In this document: positions 11,104 to 21,370 of the stretch, piece after piece
How the letters are laid out: each line of letters starts with the position of its first letter
How positions within the stretch are numbered: position 1 is the first letter of the stretch
Translations under genes and position numbers: made by a program
Source: Tritrichomonas musculus
Taxonomy: Eukaryota; Parabasalia; Tritrichomonadida; Tritrichomonadidae
DNA length: 64,000 bases
Reading direction: 5' to 3'
Assembly (NCBI GenBank): GCA_039105265.1
Contig: JAPFFF010000016.1
Span: 806,001-870,000 of the forward strand
Notes under the pieces: generated by a model
The model's input: only the letters and a program-made list of their open reading frames with translations
What the model was told of the DNA's origin: nothing
Database searches by the model: none

Positions 11104-11279
11104 TTAAATAAAATAAAAATATTTTTTGAATTTAATATGTATATTAATTGTGAATTTAATTCTCTCCTTCTTTTTCTCAAAAATGTGAATTAGTTTCAAT
11201 TTCATCATTACTAATGCTTTTAAAATCAACAGAAAAAAAATTGAGAAATTCTCACAAAAAGTTAAAAAAAATTATTTAA

Positions 11280-13508
11280 CTAATTTGAATTCTTTTCATT
11301 TGATTCCAAAGAATTTAGGACTTGCTTAGGTAATTCAATCCAGTCATCTTTGTATGGAGCATCACGAGTAGCACCAAGAATGTTGATCAACTTAGCGTTG
11401 AAATGTTGGGAGTTGTTTGTTGGCCAGTTGTAGTCATGAACTCCCCATTTTCCTTCCTTAAGTATTGTGTCAATGAACTCGAACAACTTCATGTTTTAAT
11501 GAGGATTAAGTTTCATTGGTTCAATAGCAGGATATCTTTGCTTGAACTGTTTCAAAGTCATTACGTAAGCCTTTGCACCATCATTATCCAAATAAACAGG
11601 ACAATTCTTCTTGTTGAAGTATCTTCCGTAAACGAAGATTGTGCCGACGCTGTTATCAAAAACTGTTCCATCTTTACTCACCCAGATTGCGACATGAACC
11701 AAATCAGGCGAAGGAACGATATGTCCCAATGTTTTCCTGACTTTTCTAAAGAAAGAAAGCATGAAATTCAAGTTGAGAGCAATGTTTGGCGATGTTCCAA
11801 GATAAACTGTTCTTATTTCAATGTTTCCTAACGATTTTGCCCATGAATGATCATCATCACTGTCTTTATATGATGAGCTTCCACTCTTCTTCTTATTTCC
11901 ATCGTCATCACCGCCTCCGTCGAAAGCATCAGGTGCAACGTCTTTATCGTGTGCATCGATTGTCTTGTCGGTGAGTGAAGAGCAGCCTGCAAATGCGCAC
12001 GATTCAATTGTTGCTTTTTCAGCTTTAGCATTAAGCTTTGTAAGTGATTTGCGGTTTTGGAATGAGCTTGATTTTATGTTAACATTTCCATCTGCATTGA
12101 CCACGTTTACTTTTGTAAGCTCATTGCAGTTTTTAAATGAGTCAGAGTTAAATGTGATTGTGCTTGGATTAGCTAGGTAAATGGCTCCATTTGTTCCGTT
12201 TTCATATGTGACATTCAATTCTTTGATTTGTGAATTCATAAACGATGAGTCTCTAAATGTAACATCAGATGGTGAATTGATTGTCAATGTTGTCAAATTG
12301 GAGCAATTAAGGAATGCTTGGAAGTCAAAGTTAACTTGTCCGTTTGTGTACAAATCAATTACGTTAACATTTGAATATGAAAATGATAATGTTTTGAAAT
12401 CGATTTTGCCAATTGAATGGATTTCAAAGAAGGTCAAATTCTTTGTGTTCTTGAATGCATCTTGTATAAATGTAACTGTTCCATTTGTGTAAAGTTGCAT
12501 TGTGTTCGCATTTGAGTTAATTAAGCATTCAACTTCAAAATCAATTTTTCAGTTTGAAATAACTGTGAGATTTCTCAAATTCTTCGTGTTTTTGGATGAG
12601 TGCTGGACACATGTTGTAGTCTCGCTTGTTCTAATGAAAATTCCTTGAATACACGAGTCTAAAAACGAGCCATATTGGGCTTCAAATGATCCTGCTTCAA
12701 TTATGAGCTTATCGAAATTGGTAACATTTTTGAATGAATCTTGAACAGTATTGATACTTTTGGCTGCAGTAAAGTAAACATCAACAATTTGTGCACCTAT
12801 AAAGCATCCACCTTTTTGACTTATAATACCGCCTGAAGTTAAGTTAACTAACGATATGTTTGATACGTCTTTAAAGAAGTTTTCGAAGAGATCAATTGAA
12901 TTTCCAGCATTCGCAAATGAAGTAATACCAAGAGAAATTGTATCTTCAGCGTAAAGGGAAATAAGTTCGACTCCTCGGGTGTTTTTGAAACAATCCTGAA
13001 CAAGTTTTATTGTTGATGCCATAATTCGAATTTTTTCAAAATAGGAGTTGATGGCTGCTTCTAGTCCAAATTGGGCTTCTCCTGTTACGTTAATGTTAAA
13101 TGCTTTGATTTTTGATGAAATGAAACTTGTCATTTCGGATTTGAATCCTGTTCCTTTATAGTTAACGGTAAGGGATGATGAGCTAGCAAAAGCTCCCGAT
13201 GGAATAACAAATGAATGTACATCAAAATGAAGAGTATCAATTGCATTACATCCTGAAAATGTGTCTTGCTGAATAGTTAATGTTGGTGGGCATTGTATTG
13301 ATATTGTTTTAAGCGATTTGAAATCTTTAAATGCAGCAGCTCTTATATCAATGTTGTTACTAAATGTAATAATTAATTCAGTGGCATCAGAATACGCTGA
13401 AACGTCTGAAGATGCAATTGTTCCCATGTCAGTGATTGTAAGGATTCCATCTGAGTAAGAAGGAGCGGCTGTTTCGAGATATAAAAGCGATGAAAAAAGG
13501 AAAATCAT
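11280..13508 (-). pseudogene. Broken secreted LRR (BspA-like) protein with LRAT/NlpC-P60-like C-terminal domain
   Basis: Three adjacent open stretches (13508-12549, 12500-11496, 11492-11280) lie in one frame and align as a single protein of about 740 residues, separated only by TGA at 12549-12551 and TAA at 11496-11498. The start MIFLFSSLLYLETAA is a plausible signal peptide, followed by irregular LRRs (FKNxxxLxxIxI) and a Gly/Asp/Lys/Ser linker. The last 200 residues match the C terminus of the protein at 59714-64000: VHVAIWVS aligns with YHSGIWVG, DGAKAYVM with DGARAYVM, and NNSQHF with HNCQHF. In LRAT-like enzymes that Cys is the nucleophile; here it is Ser (TCC), one base from TGC. Two stops plus loss of the nucleophile indicate a pseudogene; programmed read-through is the alternative. 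An initiator-like TCAATT lies just upstream. Confidence 0.8.
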
Positions 13509-13943
13509 CTATATAATTGAATAAAAAAACAATTGAATAAAAGCGAAAGAATATATTAATTTCTAGATTTTACTGGTTTTAAATAGATAAAATTAAAAAA
13601 TCATATATTTTTTAATAGATATCAGTTAAAATGTAGTCAAACATACAGTTAAGTAACAAAGCGAAAAATGTTTTTTTTAATTGAAAATTCCACTTTTCTG
13701 AGTATATTAACAAATATGAATTGAATTTTTTTTATGAATTTTTTTGAGAATAAAAAAAAGAAAAATCTAACTTTTTGAAAGTTTCTTTTCAATTTTTATT
13801 TTTTGTTTTATCTTTTTTTATCAAAAAGTCCGATTTTCCTTTTTTTTTTTGAATCATTTTCCATTTTGGTTACTGTACTCTATGTTTTTCAGATTTGTAT
13901 TGTACGAATAATATTATAAATTAAAAAAATTCAAAAGCATAAA
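13509..13943. other. A/T-rich spacer, no gene seen
   Basis: 435 bases of A- and T-tracts between the LRR pseudogene and the tRNA gene. It is the 5' flank of both. No remnant of the missing GTPase half of the next gene is visible here. Confidence 0.6.
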
Positions 13944-14023
13944 GGTTGTTTGGCCGAGTGGTCTAAGGCGCCAGTTTAAGGCACTGGTCCGCGAGGGCGT
14001 GGGTTCGAACCCCACAGCAACCA
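13944..14023 (+). tRNA. tRNA-Leu (anticodon AAG)
   Basis: An 80-base gene that folds as a class II tRNA. The acceptor stem pairs GGTTGTT with AGCAACC (one G-T wobble), and the D-arm contains TGGCCGAGTGGTCTAAGGC. The anticodon stem is CCAGT/ACTGG at 13971-13975 and 13983-13987, with loop TTAAGGC, giving anticodon AAG at 13978-13980. A long variable arm (CCGCGAGG) is typical of Leu, and the T-arm GTGGGTTCGAACCCCAC is perfect. The internal A box (TGGCCGAGTGG) and B box (GGGTTCGAACC) are intact. No intron and no encoded CCA tail. Confidence 0.95.
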
Positions 14024-14030
14024 TTTTTTT
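14024..14030 (+). terminator. RNA polymerase III terminator of the tRNA
   Basis: Seven consecutive T residues begin directly after the discriminator A of the tRNA, the usual Pol III stop. Confidence 0.85.
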
Positions 14031-14039
14031 CTTTTGAAA

Positions 14040-15989
14040 ATGCTTAAATATTTTTATAGTTTGATTTTTATAAACAAAATTTCTCTAAAGAGAAAACAAT
14101 TAAAATTATTAGACTTAAGTTGTAAACTATTTAACATGAACGAAGCAAAGTCACTTCCGATATTTATTTTGTTTAATAGGTTTTATTCAACAAGTAAAGA
14201 AGAAAATACAATGTTTTCAAATTTGCATGGAGAAGAGAAATTAAGATATTTTGCTGAAAAAGTAAAAAGGAAAGCAGATGATATTAATAATGGAATTAAA
14301 GATCAGTTGAATATGGATAATTTCGAATTCTTGTTTAATAATATAAAAAATGATAACTTTGGTTATCTTGATATCGAAGATCATTATATTGTTCAGAATA
14401 TTAAAGAAAGAATTCATAGATTACCTCAGGTCCCAAAAGATTTCGTTTTGATTGATAAATCATCAAAAATAAGAGAAAAATTCAACGAAACTTGTAAAAC
14501 ACAATTAAAAGAAAATATCAAACAATTGAAACAAACAATCATGAGTATCTCTTATCCTTCTCAATTCTTAAAAACAATCATTGATGAAACAAACAAATTA
14601 ATTATTCAATCAAAACAAGAAATAAATAACAAATCGAAAGAATACAATATCAATGAAGGAAAGCTTATTCAATATTATGAAATTGAAATACAAAACAGCA
14701 AAAACAAAATAAATTTATTAAATTCTCAATATTCAGAGTATCAACGAAATAACCAAAATAACAATAATGTTAAAAACAGGAAAATTAAAAATATTGAAAA
14801 TGAAATTTCTCAATTAGAATCTGAAAAATGTGATTTCAATCGAAACATTAAAAAGATTGAATCAGAAATTTCTCAATCAAATAATGCATATAATAATTCT
14901 CTTTATGATATGAGAAGGAAATTAGATGAATGTGATTCATCAATCGATTATTATAATAATTCAATTAATGAAGCACAAAGAATATTAAATAGTTTAGAAT
15001 ATGAAATAGATCCATGTCCATGTTATGAATTACACGAAAGAAGAAGTGATCTTTTTTCAGGCGTAGGTTGCAGAGCAGATTATAATGGAAAATATGATCC
15101 GAGCAGAACATATGAATGGGTAAGTAAGCATGTCAAAGTAAGAGCAAGTCACTGCAGTTCAGAGCGTTTTTACAAAGAATACTATGCATCAGCAACTCTA
15201 TTCAATATGTCTCCAAATTGCAATGTTGATGTCAAATTGTACACATGGAAAAGATATTCTAGAAACTATTCTGGTCAATATTCATCAAAGCAATCAGAAA
15301 TAAGAAGGTTCAAACAAATTATTAACAATTGCAATTCTCAAAAAAATCAAATTTGTTGTCAAATTGAAAATATTAAAGAAGAGCATCGAACAATCATTTA
15401 TAGGCTAAAAACACAAGTGGAATCTTATCGAAGTAAAATTGCTATCAATGATGGAAATATTCAAATGAAAAAGAGAATTCTTGAACAAGAAAGAAAAGAT
15501 ATTCAAAGATCTCAAACTCAATTAAGTAATCAACTTGATAATATAAACAAACAAATAAATTCAATCAAAAAAAATCAAAAGAAATTTGAAGATGAGAAAA
15601 TCAAAGCTCAGAATGAATTCAAAGTGATCGAATATTTTTCTCAAGTAAATCAAAAATTAAAAATCAAATATGATATAATTATTAAATTTCCAAAGTTTTC
15701 AAAGATTCCAAAAGAAATTCAATCAAATATTGATATTTCAAAGAAACTTGGTATCAATGAAGATTTGATTAATATAATTTTTCAACTGGTGAATAAAATT
15801 GGACAAAATAATTTATCACCATTGTATTCTTTCAAAATCAATCAAGAACTTGATAAACAAATTAACTATCAATTTCCTAAAAGCATCACATTCATTCATA
15901 AACGCACAAATAAAAATCTTTCATCTGAAGAATTCATTTCACAAATTGAACAAGAAGAGAATAAATTAAACCAAATATCATCTATTTGA
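14040..15989 (+). CDS. Coiled-coil protein, apparently a GTPase paralogue lacking its P-loop half
   Basis: Not a known named gene. The first ATG of the frame is at 14040, only 17 bases after the tRNA; a second at 14136 (MNEAKS) is the more ordinary start. The early segment LPIFILFNRFYS, followed by LRYFAEKVKRKADD, aligns with VPIHFLFNKFQA and IDFIKEKIVEHCGYM of the GTPase at 39662-41980. The following LKQTIMSISYPSQFLKTI aligns with LKKFLIVIKYPNDLFLKM. The rest is coiled coil (about residues 160-310 and 430-540) flanking a Cys/Tyr-rich block (CPCYELHERR, CSSERFYKEYYAS). It thus starts in the middle of the G domain and lacks G1-G3, so it should not bind GTP by itself. It may be a truncated but maintained paralogue, or a decaying copy; its long open frame favours the former. 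Confidence 0.65.
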   Translation: MLKYFYSLIFINKISLKRKQLKLLDLSCKLFNMNEAKSLPIFILFNRFYSTSKEENTMFSNLHGEEKLRYFAEKVKRKADDINNGIKDQLNMDNFEFLFNNIKNDNFGYLDIEDHYIVQNIKERIHRLPQVPKDFVLIDKSSKIREKFNETCKTQLKENIKQLKQTIMSISYPSQFLKTIIDETNKLIIQSKQEINNKSKEYNINEGKLIQYYEIEIQNSKNKINLLNSQYSEYQRNNQNNNNVKNRKIKNIENEISQLESEKCDFNRNIKKIESEISQSNNAYNNSLYDMRRKLDECDSSIDYYNNSINEAQRILNSLEYEIDPCPCYELHERRSDLFSGVGCRADYNGKYDPSRTYEWVSKHVKVRASHCSSERFYKEYYASATLFNMSPNCNVDVKLYTWKRYSRNYSGQYSSKQSEIRRFKQIINNCNSQKNQICCQIENIKEEHRTIIYRLKTQVESYRSKIAINDGNIQMKKRILEQERKDIQRSQTQLSNQLDNINKQINSIKKNQKKFEDEKIKAQNEFKVIEYFSQVNQKLKIKYDIIIKFPKFSKIPKEIQSNIDISKKLGINEDLINIIFQLVNKIGQNNLSPLYSFKINQELDKQINYQFPKSITFIHKRTNKNLSSEEFISQIEQEENKLNQISSI

Positions 15990-16557
15990 ACAAAAAATTA
16001 ATTGATTCTTTTTTAAATACTTTAATAAAACCTTATTCACTTTATTTTTAGTTTGTATTATTTTTATGGTCTTTTAAGTTTATCATCTTATAAAACTAAA
16101 ACATAACTTATTTAGAAGTGTCTGAAAAAAAAAAAATGGCCCAAGATTTTAGAAATTCCTTTATACAATGTAATATTTATATGTTTAACAAGTTGTTGGT
16201 CAAATATTGAGAATATTCCTCTGCTCAATTTCGAGAAACAATAAAATCAAATCTGACCAATTATTGAAGTTTTTTAAAGATTGATTAAATTAATAAATGT
16301 TTTCATTTATAATATTGTTTATTAACTATGATTATATATTTTTATTAAAATAAAATTCAAGTAGAAACTAGATATTTTTAAATTTATTTATCGATTGAAA
16401 AAACAAATTTAAATTTGTTCATATAATACTCGTTTTAAAATTTTCTTAAAGATGCTTGAAAAAATTCAATGATATTTTGAAATAGTTGAGGCAAGACGTT
16501 AATTTTTTATTTAAAAATTTTTTATAATTCTTTTTTTTCTTTATCAGAAGCAAATTA

Positions 16558-16603
<46 letters not shown>

Positions 16604-17327
16604 AATTAATTAAATATAATAGAATATAATATGATGAAGATTAAAAATAGGGTCATTCAAACCTGGGCAATCTAAATCTTTTTAAAAACGTTTGCCTTTT
16701 GAAATTTTTTTAAAAAATAAAAATATCTAGTTTCTACTTGAATTTTATTTTAATAAAAATATATAATCATAGTTAATAAACAATATTATAAATGAAAACA
16801 TTTATTAATTTAATCAATCTTTAAACACTTCAATAATTGGTCAGATTTGATTTTATTGTTTCTCGAAATTGAACAGAGGAATATTCTCAATATTTGACCA
16901 ACAACTTTTTAAACATATAAATATTGTCTGGTATCAATTATATCCTGAAAACTAAAATAGAAAAAATTTCGAACACTTCTCCGAAATGATGACGATCTCA
17001 AAATTTTGTTTCATAGCAAACATTAAGTTTGTTATCTTCATCATCCAAAATTTTATCAGTAAAACGAAAATTGGAAGAGTTTCATAAGTAACTTCCAAAA
17101 AGAGGAAAATGAACTGGAAATATTAAAACTATAAAAATATCATATTTGAATAAGACATATCTGGATCAGTGCTTTTTGTTGCCTGCTTCAGATATTTAGG
17201 TGCATGTGAAACAGGCAATTATTTAAATATTCAAAATTATTGAATGAAACACGTGATAATTGAAGTATCAAAGCATATATATAAATAACTAAAAAAAAAA
17301 TGTGAAACTGAAGATTATTTACTAAAC
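15990..17327. other. Intergenic region holding the large inverted repeat
   Basis: Apart from the inverted repeat, this 1.3 kb holds only 3' flanks of the two neighbouring genes. No tRNA, coding remnant or other repeat was recognised. Confidence 0.55.
16172..16925. repeat. Large inverted repeat (about 208-base arms) enclosing a poly(A) tract
   Basis: The left arm 16172-16380 and right arm 16718-16925 are reverse complements over about 208 bases. I find only about three mismatches and one single-base indel. Weaker similarity continues outward (AGAAGTGT near 16112 against ACACTTCT near 16975). The 337-base interior has no open frame and contains an uninterrupted run of 44 A at 16559-16602. It could be a MITE-like non-autonomous element or a simple inverted duplication. 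I could not identify a target-site duplication. Confidence 0.88.
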
Positions 17328-19550
17328 TTAAGCCTTAAGTACGAAAATACGCGAATCAAAATCGCAGCTTTCCTTTTCGTAAGGTTGGCACTGACCAGCA
17401 GCACTGTCAGTGACAACGAGGCCAGCGTTCATAAGTTCATCACCGAAGTGTCCTTTGTCTCCATCGACGTGATAAACGAGTTCTGGGTTGAGACCCTCGA
17501 GTCTAACGCGCCTGTATGGTCCATTGATCTCGTTGAGTACCTTGTACCAACCGACGAGTGCTGTCTTCTTGTCCTTAGAAACGACCATCCATGAAGTGAA
17601 GTTTGACTCGAATGGAGAGACGAGTCTGTAGAAGTCTCCGAATTGAATAACCTCTCTGTACTCCTTCATGAACTTGATTTGTTCGCGAACTTGTTCACGT
17701 TCTTTCTCAGTGAGCTTGTTCAAATCGAGTTCGTAACCGAATGTTCCGAAGTGAGCGACGTTTGCGCGTGTTGCAATTGGAGTTATCCTGTAAACTTGGT
17801 GATTTGGAACAGCAGAAACGTGTGCACCAATTGAGATGATTGGATAGCAGAATGAAGTTCCATATTGGACCTTAAGTCTGCAGATAGCATCGGAGTTATC
17901 TGATGCCCAGCATTGTGGTGCATAATAGAGAAGTCCTGGGTCGAATCTTCCACCACCACTGCTGCAGCTCTCGAACAAAACATGTGGGAACTTGGAAGTC
18001 AATCTCTCGAACAAGCTGTAAACGCCGAGAATGTAACGATGGAAAAGTTCACCTTGTCTGTCTGCTGGAAGTTTGCATGAGAAAGCTTCAGTGATTGATC
18101 TGTTCATATCCCATTTGATATATGAAACTTTGGCTTCGCCGAGGATCTTTGCCATTTGATCATAGATGTTGTCAACAACTTCTGCACGGGAGTAATCGAG
18201 AACATATTGATTACGTCCGTGTGAGCCACGACGATCTGGTGTTCCAATGATCCAATCTGGATGAGCACGGAATAGATCTGAGTCTTTGTTAACCATTTCT
18301 GGTTCAAACCAAAGACCGAACTTCATTCCGAGGGCGTCAATTCTCTCAGCAAGTCCTGTAATTCCACGTGGAAGTCTCTCCTTGTTAACTGTCCAATCAC
18401 CGAGACCAGCGAAGTCGTTTGAACGTGCACCAAACCATCCATCATCGAGAACGAACAATTCGACACCATCTTTCATTGCACCTTCTGCAATTGAAACAAG
18501 TTTGTCTTCGTTGAAGTCGAAGTATGTTGCTTCCCAGTTGTTGATGAGAATTGGACGTGGCTTGTCACGCCATTCTCCGCGTGCAAGACGGCTTCTGTAG
18601 AGATTGTGGAATGTGTGGCTCATTCCATTTTGGCCTTCGCATGAGTAAACAGCAACTGCTTCTGGTGTTTGGAATGACTCGTTTGGTGAAAGTTTCCAAT
18701 CAAAGCCAAATGGATTAATACCAAGGGTAACACGTGTTGTATCCCAAGTGTCAACTTCAACTTGTGCGAGGAAGTTTCCACTGTAGATAAGGGAGAAACC
18801 GATAACTTCACCTTGGCGTTCGTCTGTTCCTAATCTTCTTAATAATATTAATGGATTGTGGTTGTGTGAGGAGTGGCCACGAGCAGATTCAACTGATTGC
18901 ATTCCTTGTTCGAGCTTTCGTACTTTGATGTGTCTTTCGCGTGACCATGCACCGTCAAAGTGAACAAATTCATAATCACGGTCTGGGAGATCAAGGCAAA
19001 GGCTCATTGCGTGTGTAAGGTGAAGATCGAGGGAACCCTTGTTTGTGAATTTGACAGAACGTGCAATTGCTGAATGTTCGGAGAAGATTGTATATGAAAG
19101 ATCAACACAAAGACCAATAAGCTTGTCTTGGAGATGAAGAACGAGGGTTGATGCTTCATTGTCGTTTTCGCAATATGTTGCTGGAAGACCTTCGAGCTTT
19201 GGCTTTCCTTTGGTGATTGTATGGGATTGATATACAAGATCTGTAATTTTACTGCCATTTGGTTGGAGAACTTGGACAGCTGGATGACGGAAGTCAGTGG
19301 TTCCATAGGATGGGTACTCTTGTTTGCAATGTTCAAGTGAGAAAAGATTATTTTTCTCAAAAACATAAGACGTCATGGGACGATGATGCATTTCAAAAAG
19401 GCAGTCAAAGTCATCACGGTCGCGGACTGCTTTGCCGAAGTATAATTGTCCGACTTGATCGTTTGGAAGGAGTTTCATGATATAGCTGATTTTTCCATTT
19501 GTTAAATGGAAGGTTTTTGAACTTTCGTGGAAGTGGATTGCTGCTGACAT
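17328..19550 (-). CDS. Alpha-galactosidase, glycoside hydrolase family 36, bacterial type
   Basis: The 740-residue protein has the length and motifs of bacterial GH36 enzymes of the AgaA/MelA type. It has an N-terminal beta-sandwich (about 1-330), then a TIM barrel with LDDGWFG, FGLWFEPEM and YIKWDMNRS (Asp481, expected nucleophile). SCSSGGGRFD follows, then WASDNSDAI (first Asp, residue 551, expected acid/base); the 70-residue spacing fits the family. It should release alpha-1,6-galactose from raffinose-type sugars, melibiose and galactomannans. There is no signal peptide, so it acts inside the cell or is released by another route. Its bacterial character suggests lateral acquisition. Base composition is clearly richer in G/C than its neighbours, which may reflect high-expression codon use rather than recent transfer. 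TCACTA at 19570-19575 (minus strand) is a good initiator candidate. Confidence 0.93.
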   Translation of the reverse strand: MSAAIHFHESSKTFHLTNGKISYIMKLLPNDQVGQLYFGKAVRDRDDFDCLFEMHHRPMTSYVFEKNNLFSLEHCKQEYPSYGTTDFRHPAVQVLQPNGSKITDLVYQSHTITKGKPKLEGLPATYCENDNEASTLVLHLQDKLIGLCVDLSYTIFSEHSAIARSVKFTNKGSLDLHLTHAMSLCLDLPDRDYEFVHFDGAWSRERHIKVRKLEQGMQSVESARGHSSHNHNPLILLRRLGTDERQGEVIGFSLIYSGNFLAQVEVDTWDTTRVTLGINPFGFDWKLSPNESFQTPEAVAVYSCEGQNGMSHTFHNLYRSRLARGEWRDKPRPILINNWEATYFDFNEDKLVSIAEGAMKDGVELFVLDDGWFGARSNDFAGLGDWTVNKERLPRGITGLAERIDALGMKFGLWFEPEMVNKDSDLFRAHPDWIIGTPDRRGSHGRNQYVLDYSRAEVVDNIYDQMAKILGEAKVSYIKWDMNRSITEAFSCKLPADRQGELFHRYILGVYSLFERLTSKFPHVLFESCSSGGGRFDPGLLYYAPQCWASDNSDAICRLKVQYGTSFCYPIISIGAHVSAVPNHQVYRITPIATRANVAHFGTFGYELDLNKLTEKEREQVREQIKFMKEYREVIQFGDFYRLVSPFESNFTSWMVVSKDKKTALVGWYKVLNEINGPYRRVRLEGLNPELVYHVDGDKGHFGDELMNAGLVVTDSAAGQCQPYEKESCDFDSRIFVLKA

Positions 19551-20702
19551 AGGCTTACAATTAAATAAATAGTGATTTCAAATCATTTATTTCTTTTTTT
19601 TTACAAAATTAAAACTAATCTGAGAGTTACCACTTTTTATATGTTGTAAAAAAAATATTGCTTTGAATCCTACTGCATTTAGCAGTTAATCTAAAAAAAC
19701 TAATTGTTTATAAATGATTTTTAAATTACTTAACTTATGAATAAATGAGAAAGAAGCTGTTCTTGTATAAAAAAAAAATTGTGATAGAAAAAGTGTTACT
19801 GACATTTTCAATTCGATTTAACGATCTTTAAAGTGGATGTAATTCAAATAAATACTTTTCAGAAAAATTCCTACATTACATAAAAAAATTATATGTTATA
19901 TTATATTCCAAATAAATTAAAATATATTATATATTATTACAAATTCTATTTTTACATTGAAATTTTTCATGGTAAAAAAAAATTTGAAAAAATTATAAGA
20001 ATTCAATTTTTGATAGAACTTATTGAATAAAGTTTTTAGAGAAAGCTTTTCTCAGAAAGGGGTTCAACCGTTTGTAAACTTAAGAATTTAAATAATCAAT
20101 TCCGATTGAAGCATATAATAAAGTCGAATTCAAAAAGCTTGGGACAACTTCTCAAATAAATTCTGATAAAAGTGAAAAACACAATCTTCTTTTCAATTAT
20201 TTTTTTTCTTGATTTATTGAGTTATAATAACTAAAATTCCAATCAATAATGAAAAAATGTTTCTAATACGAGACAAAACATATATTACCGAACTTTCAAT
20301 TTACAGCTCAATTCTTAAAAATCGATGATCATCCAATAATATGTAAATTCATGATCAAAAAATAGTATTTGAGCATGTGTATGCAAAAAACTCTATCTTA
20401 ATATCATTACAGGCTTTACCATGCGTTTTCTAGTGAATTAGTGCAAAGATCTATGATAATTTTCACTAAAGATTTGGCGAATGGTATTTTTTTGAGGATT
20501 TTTTCCTTACAAAATATGGACTAATGATAGATACAACATTATCCATATGCAAAAATATATGTTTTTATATAAAAATGATACTTTTTTTCTTTGTTTTTTT
20601 ATTATTTTCCCCTTTTTCCCCTTTACCAATTCAAATTTTTTCAATATATCTCACAAAAAAAAAAAAATCATGCTGGGACAAAATTGAATACTTTTTAGTA
20701 TA

Positions 20703-20778
20703 TATTCAATTACAATATGAGTGTTCTTTAGAATGCAGCCCATCAAAATATAAAGAACACTCATATTGTAATTGAATA
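20703..20778. repeat. Perfect 28-bp inverted repeat with 20-base loop
   Basis: Bases 20703-20730 and 20751-20778 are exact reverse complements (the left arm ends GAGTGTTCTTTA, the right begins TAAAGAACACTC). The loop is 20731-20750. No T-run follows directly. It could be the end of a mobile element, a structured RNA, or a cruciform-forming site. Confidence 0.9.
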
Positions 20779-20824
20779 TTTTTTCTATATTATTGAAATA
20801 AAAAATAGCTTGTTGTTTTTAGAA

Positions 20825-21320
20825 TCGATATCAAAAACGTCACTTTTTTACATTTGAAGGCTCTTTCAATTGTACAGCTATTTTAGAATCGATCCTATTT
20901 GATACTCGATTAACAGTTTAAAAATCTGATATCGAGATTATCGATTATCAAGATATCAGATATGAAATGTGATATAAAAATAAAGGTAAAATTGATATCA
21001 ATTGTCGAGATCTCGAGATCTCAAACGGATTTTTCTTTTTTTAAAATTTGTATTTGTGTTTTTAAAATATTTAAAAATACATAATAGAATGCATTGGAGT
21101 TTATTTTAAGATAAAAATCAAAAAATACATTTTTTTATGAAATATTTGAGATTAAATTACGATCATATATTTAACGAAAAGTTTAATTGAAAATCATGAT
21201 ATCAAATGCTCTGAAAAAAAATTCTCGATCTCTGAAATCGATCTCGAGAATCTGTGCATATTTATGTTTTGATATCAAAAAGTCAATCAATTATCAATCT
21301 CGAGAATCGGAGAATAACAA
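20825..21320. repeat. Cluster of TCGA-centred and GATATC palindromes
   Basis: Short palindromes recur: ATCGAT, GATATC, CTCGAG, and a perfect 16-base palindrome GAGATCTCGAGATCTC at 21007-21022. The words CTCGAGAATC and ATCGATCTCGAG reappear near 21240 and 21300. No other part of the window shows this density. Confidence 0.6.
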
Positions 21321-21370
21321 GCTAGCTTTTCAAAAGCATAAATATTTGAGATTAACCCCACCATATTTCT

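Noticed and set aside
17385-19480. Several 60-120 codon frames on both strands within the alpha-galactosidase gene
   Set aside because: Shadows caused by the higher G/C content of the gene; the GH36 frame is complete.
20524-20775. 83-codon open frame rich in Phe, Ile and Lys
   Set aside because: Low-complexity AT-derived composition, and its 3' end is one arm of a perfect hairpin, so coding is unlikely.
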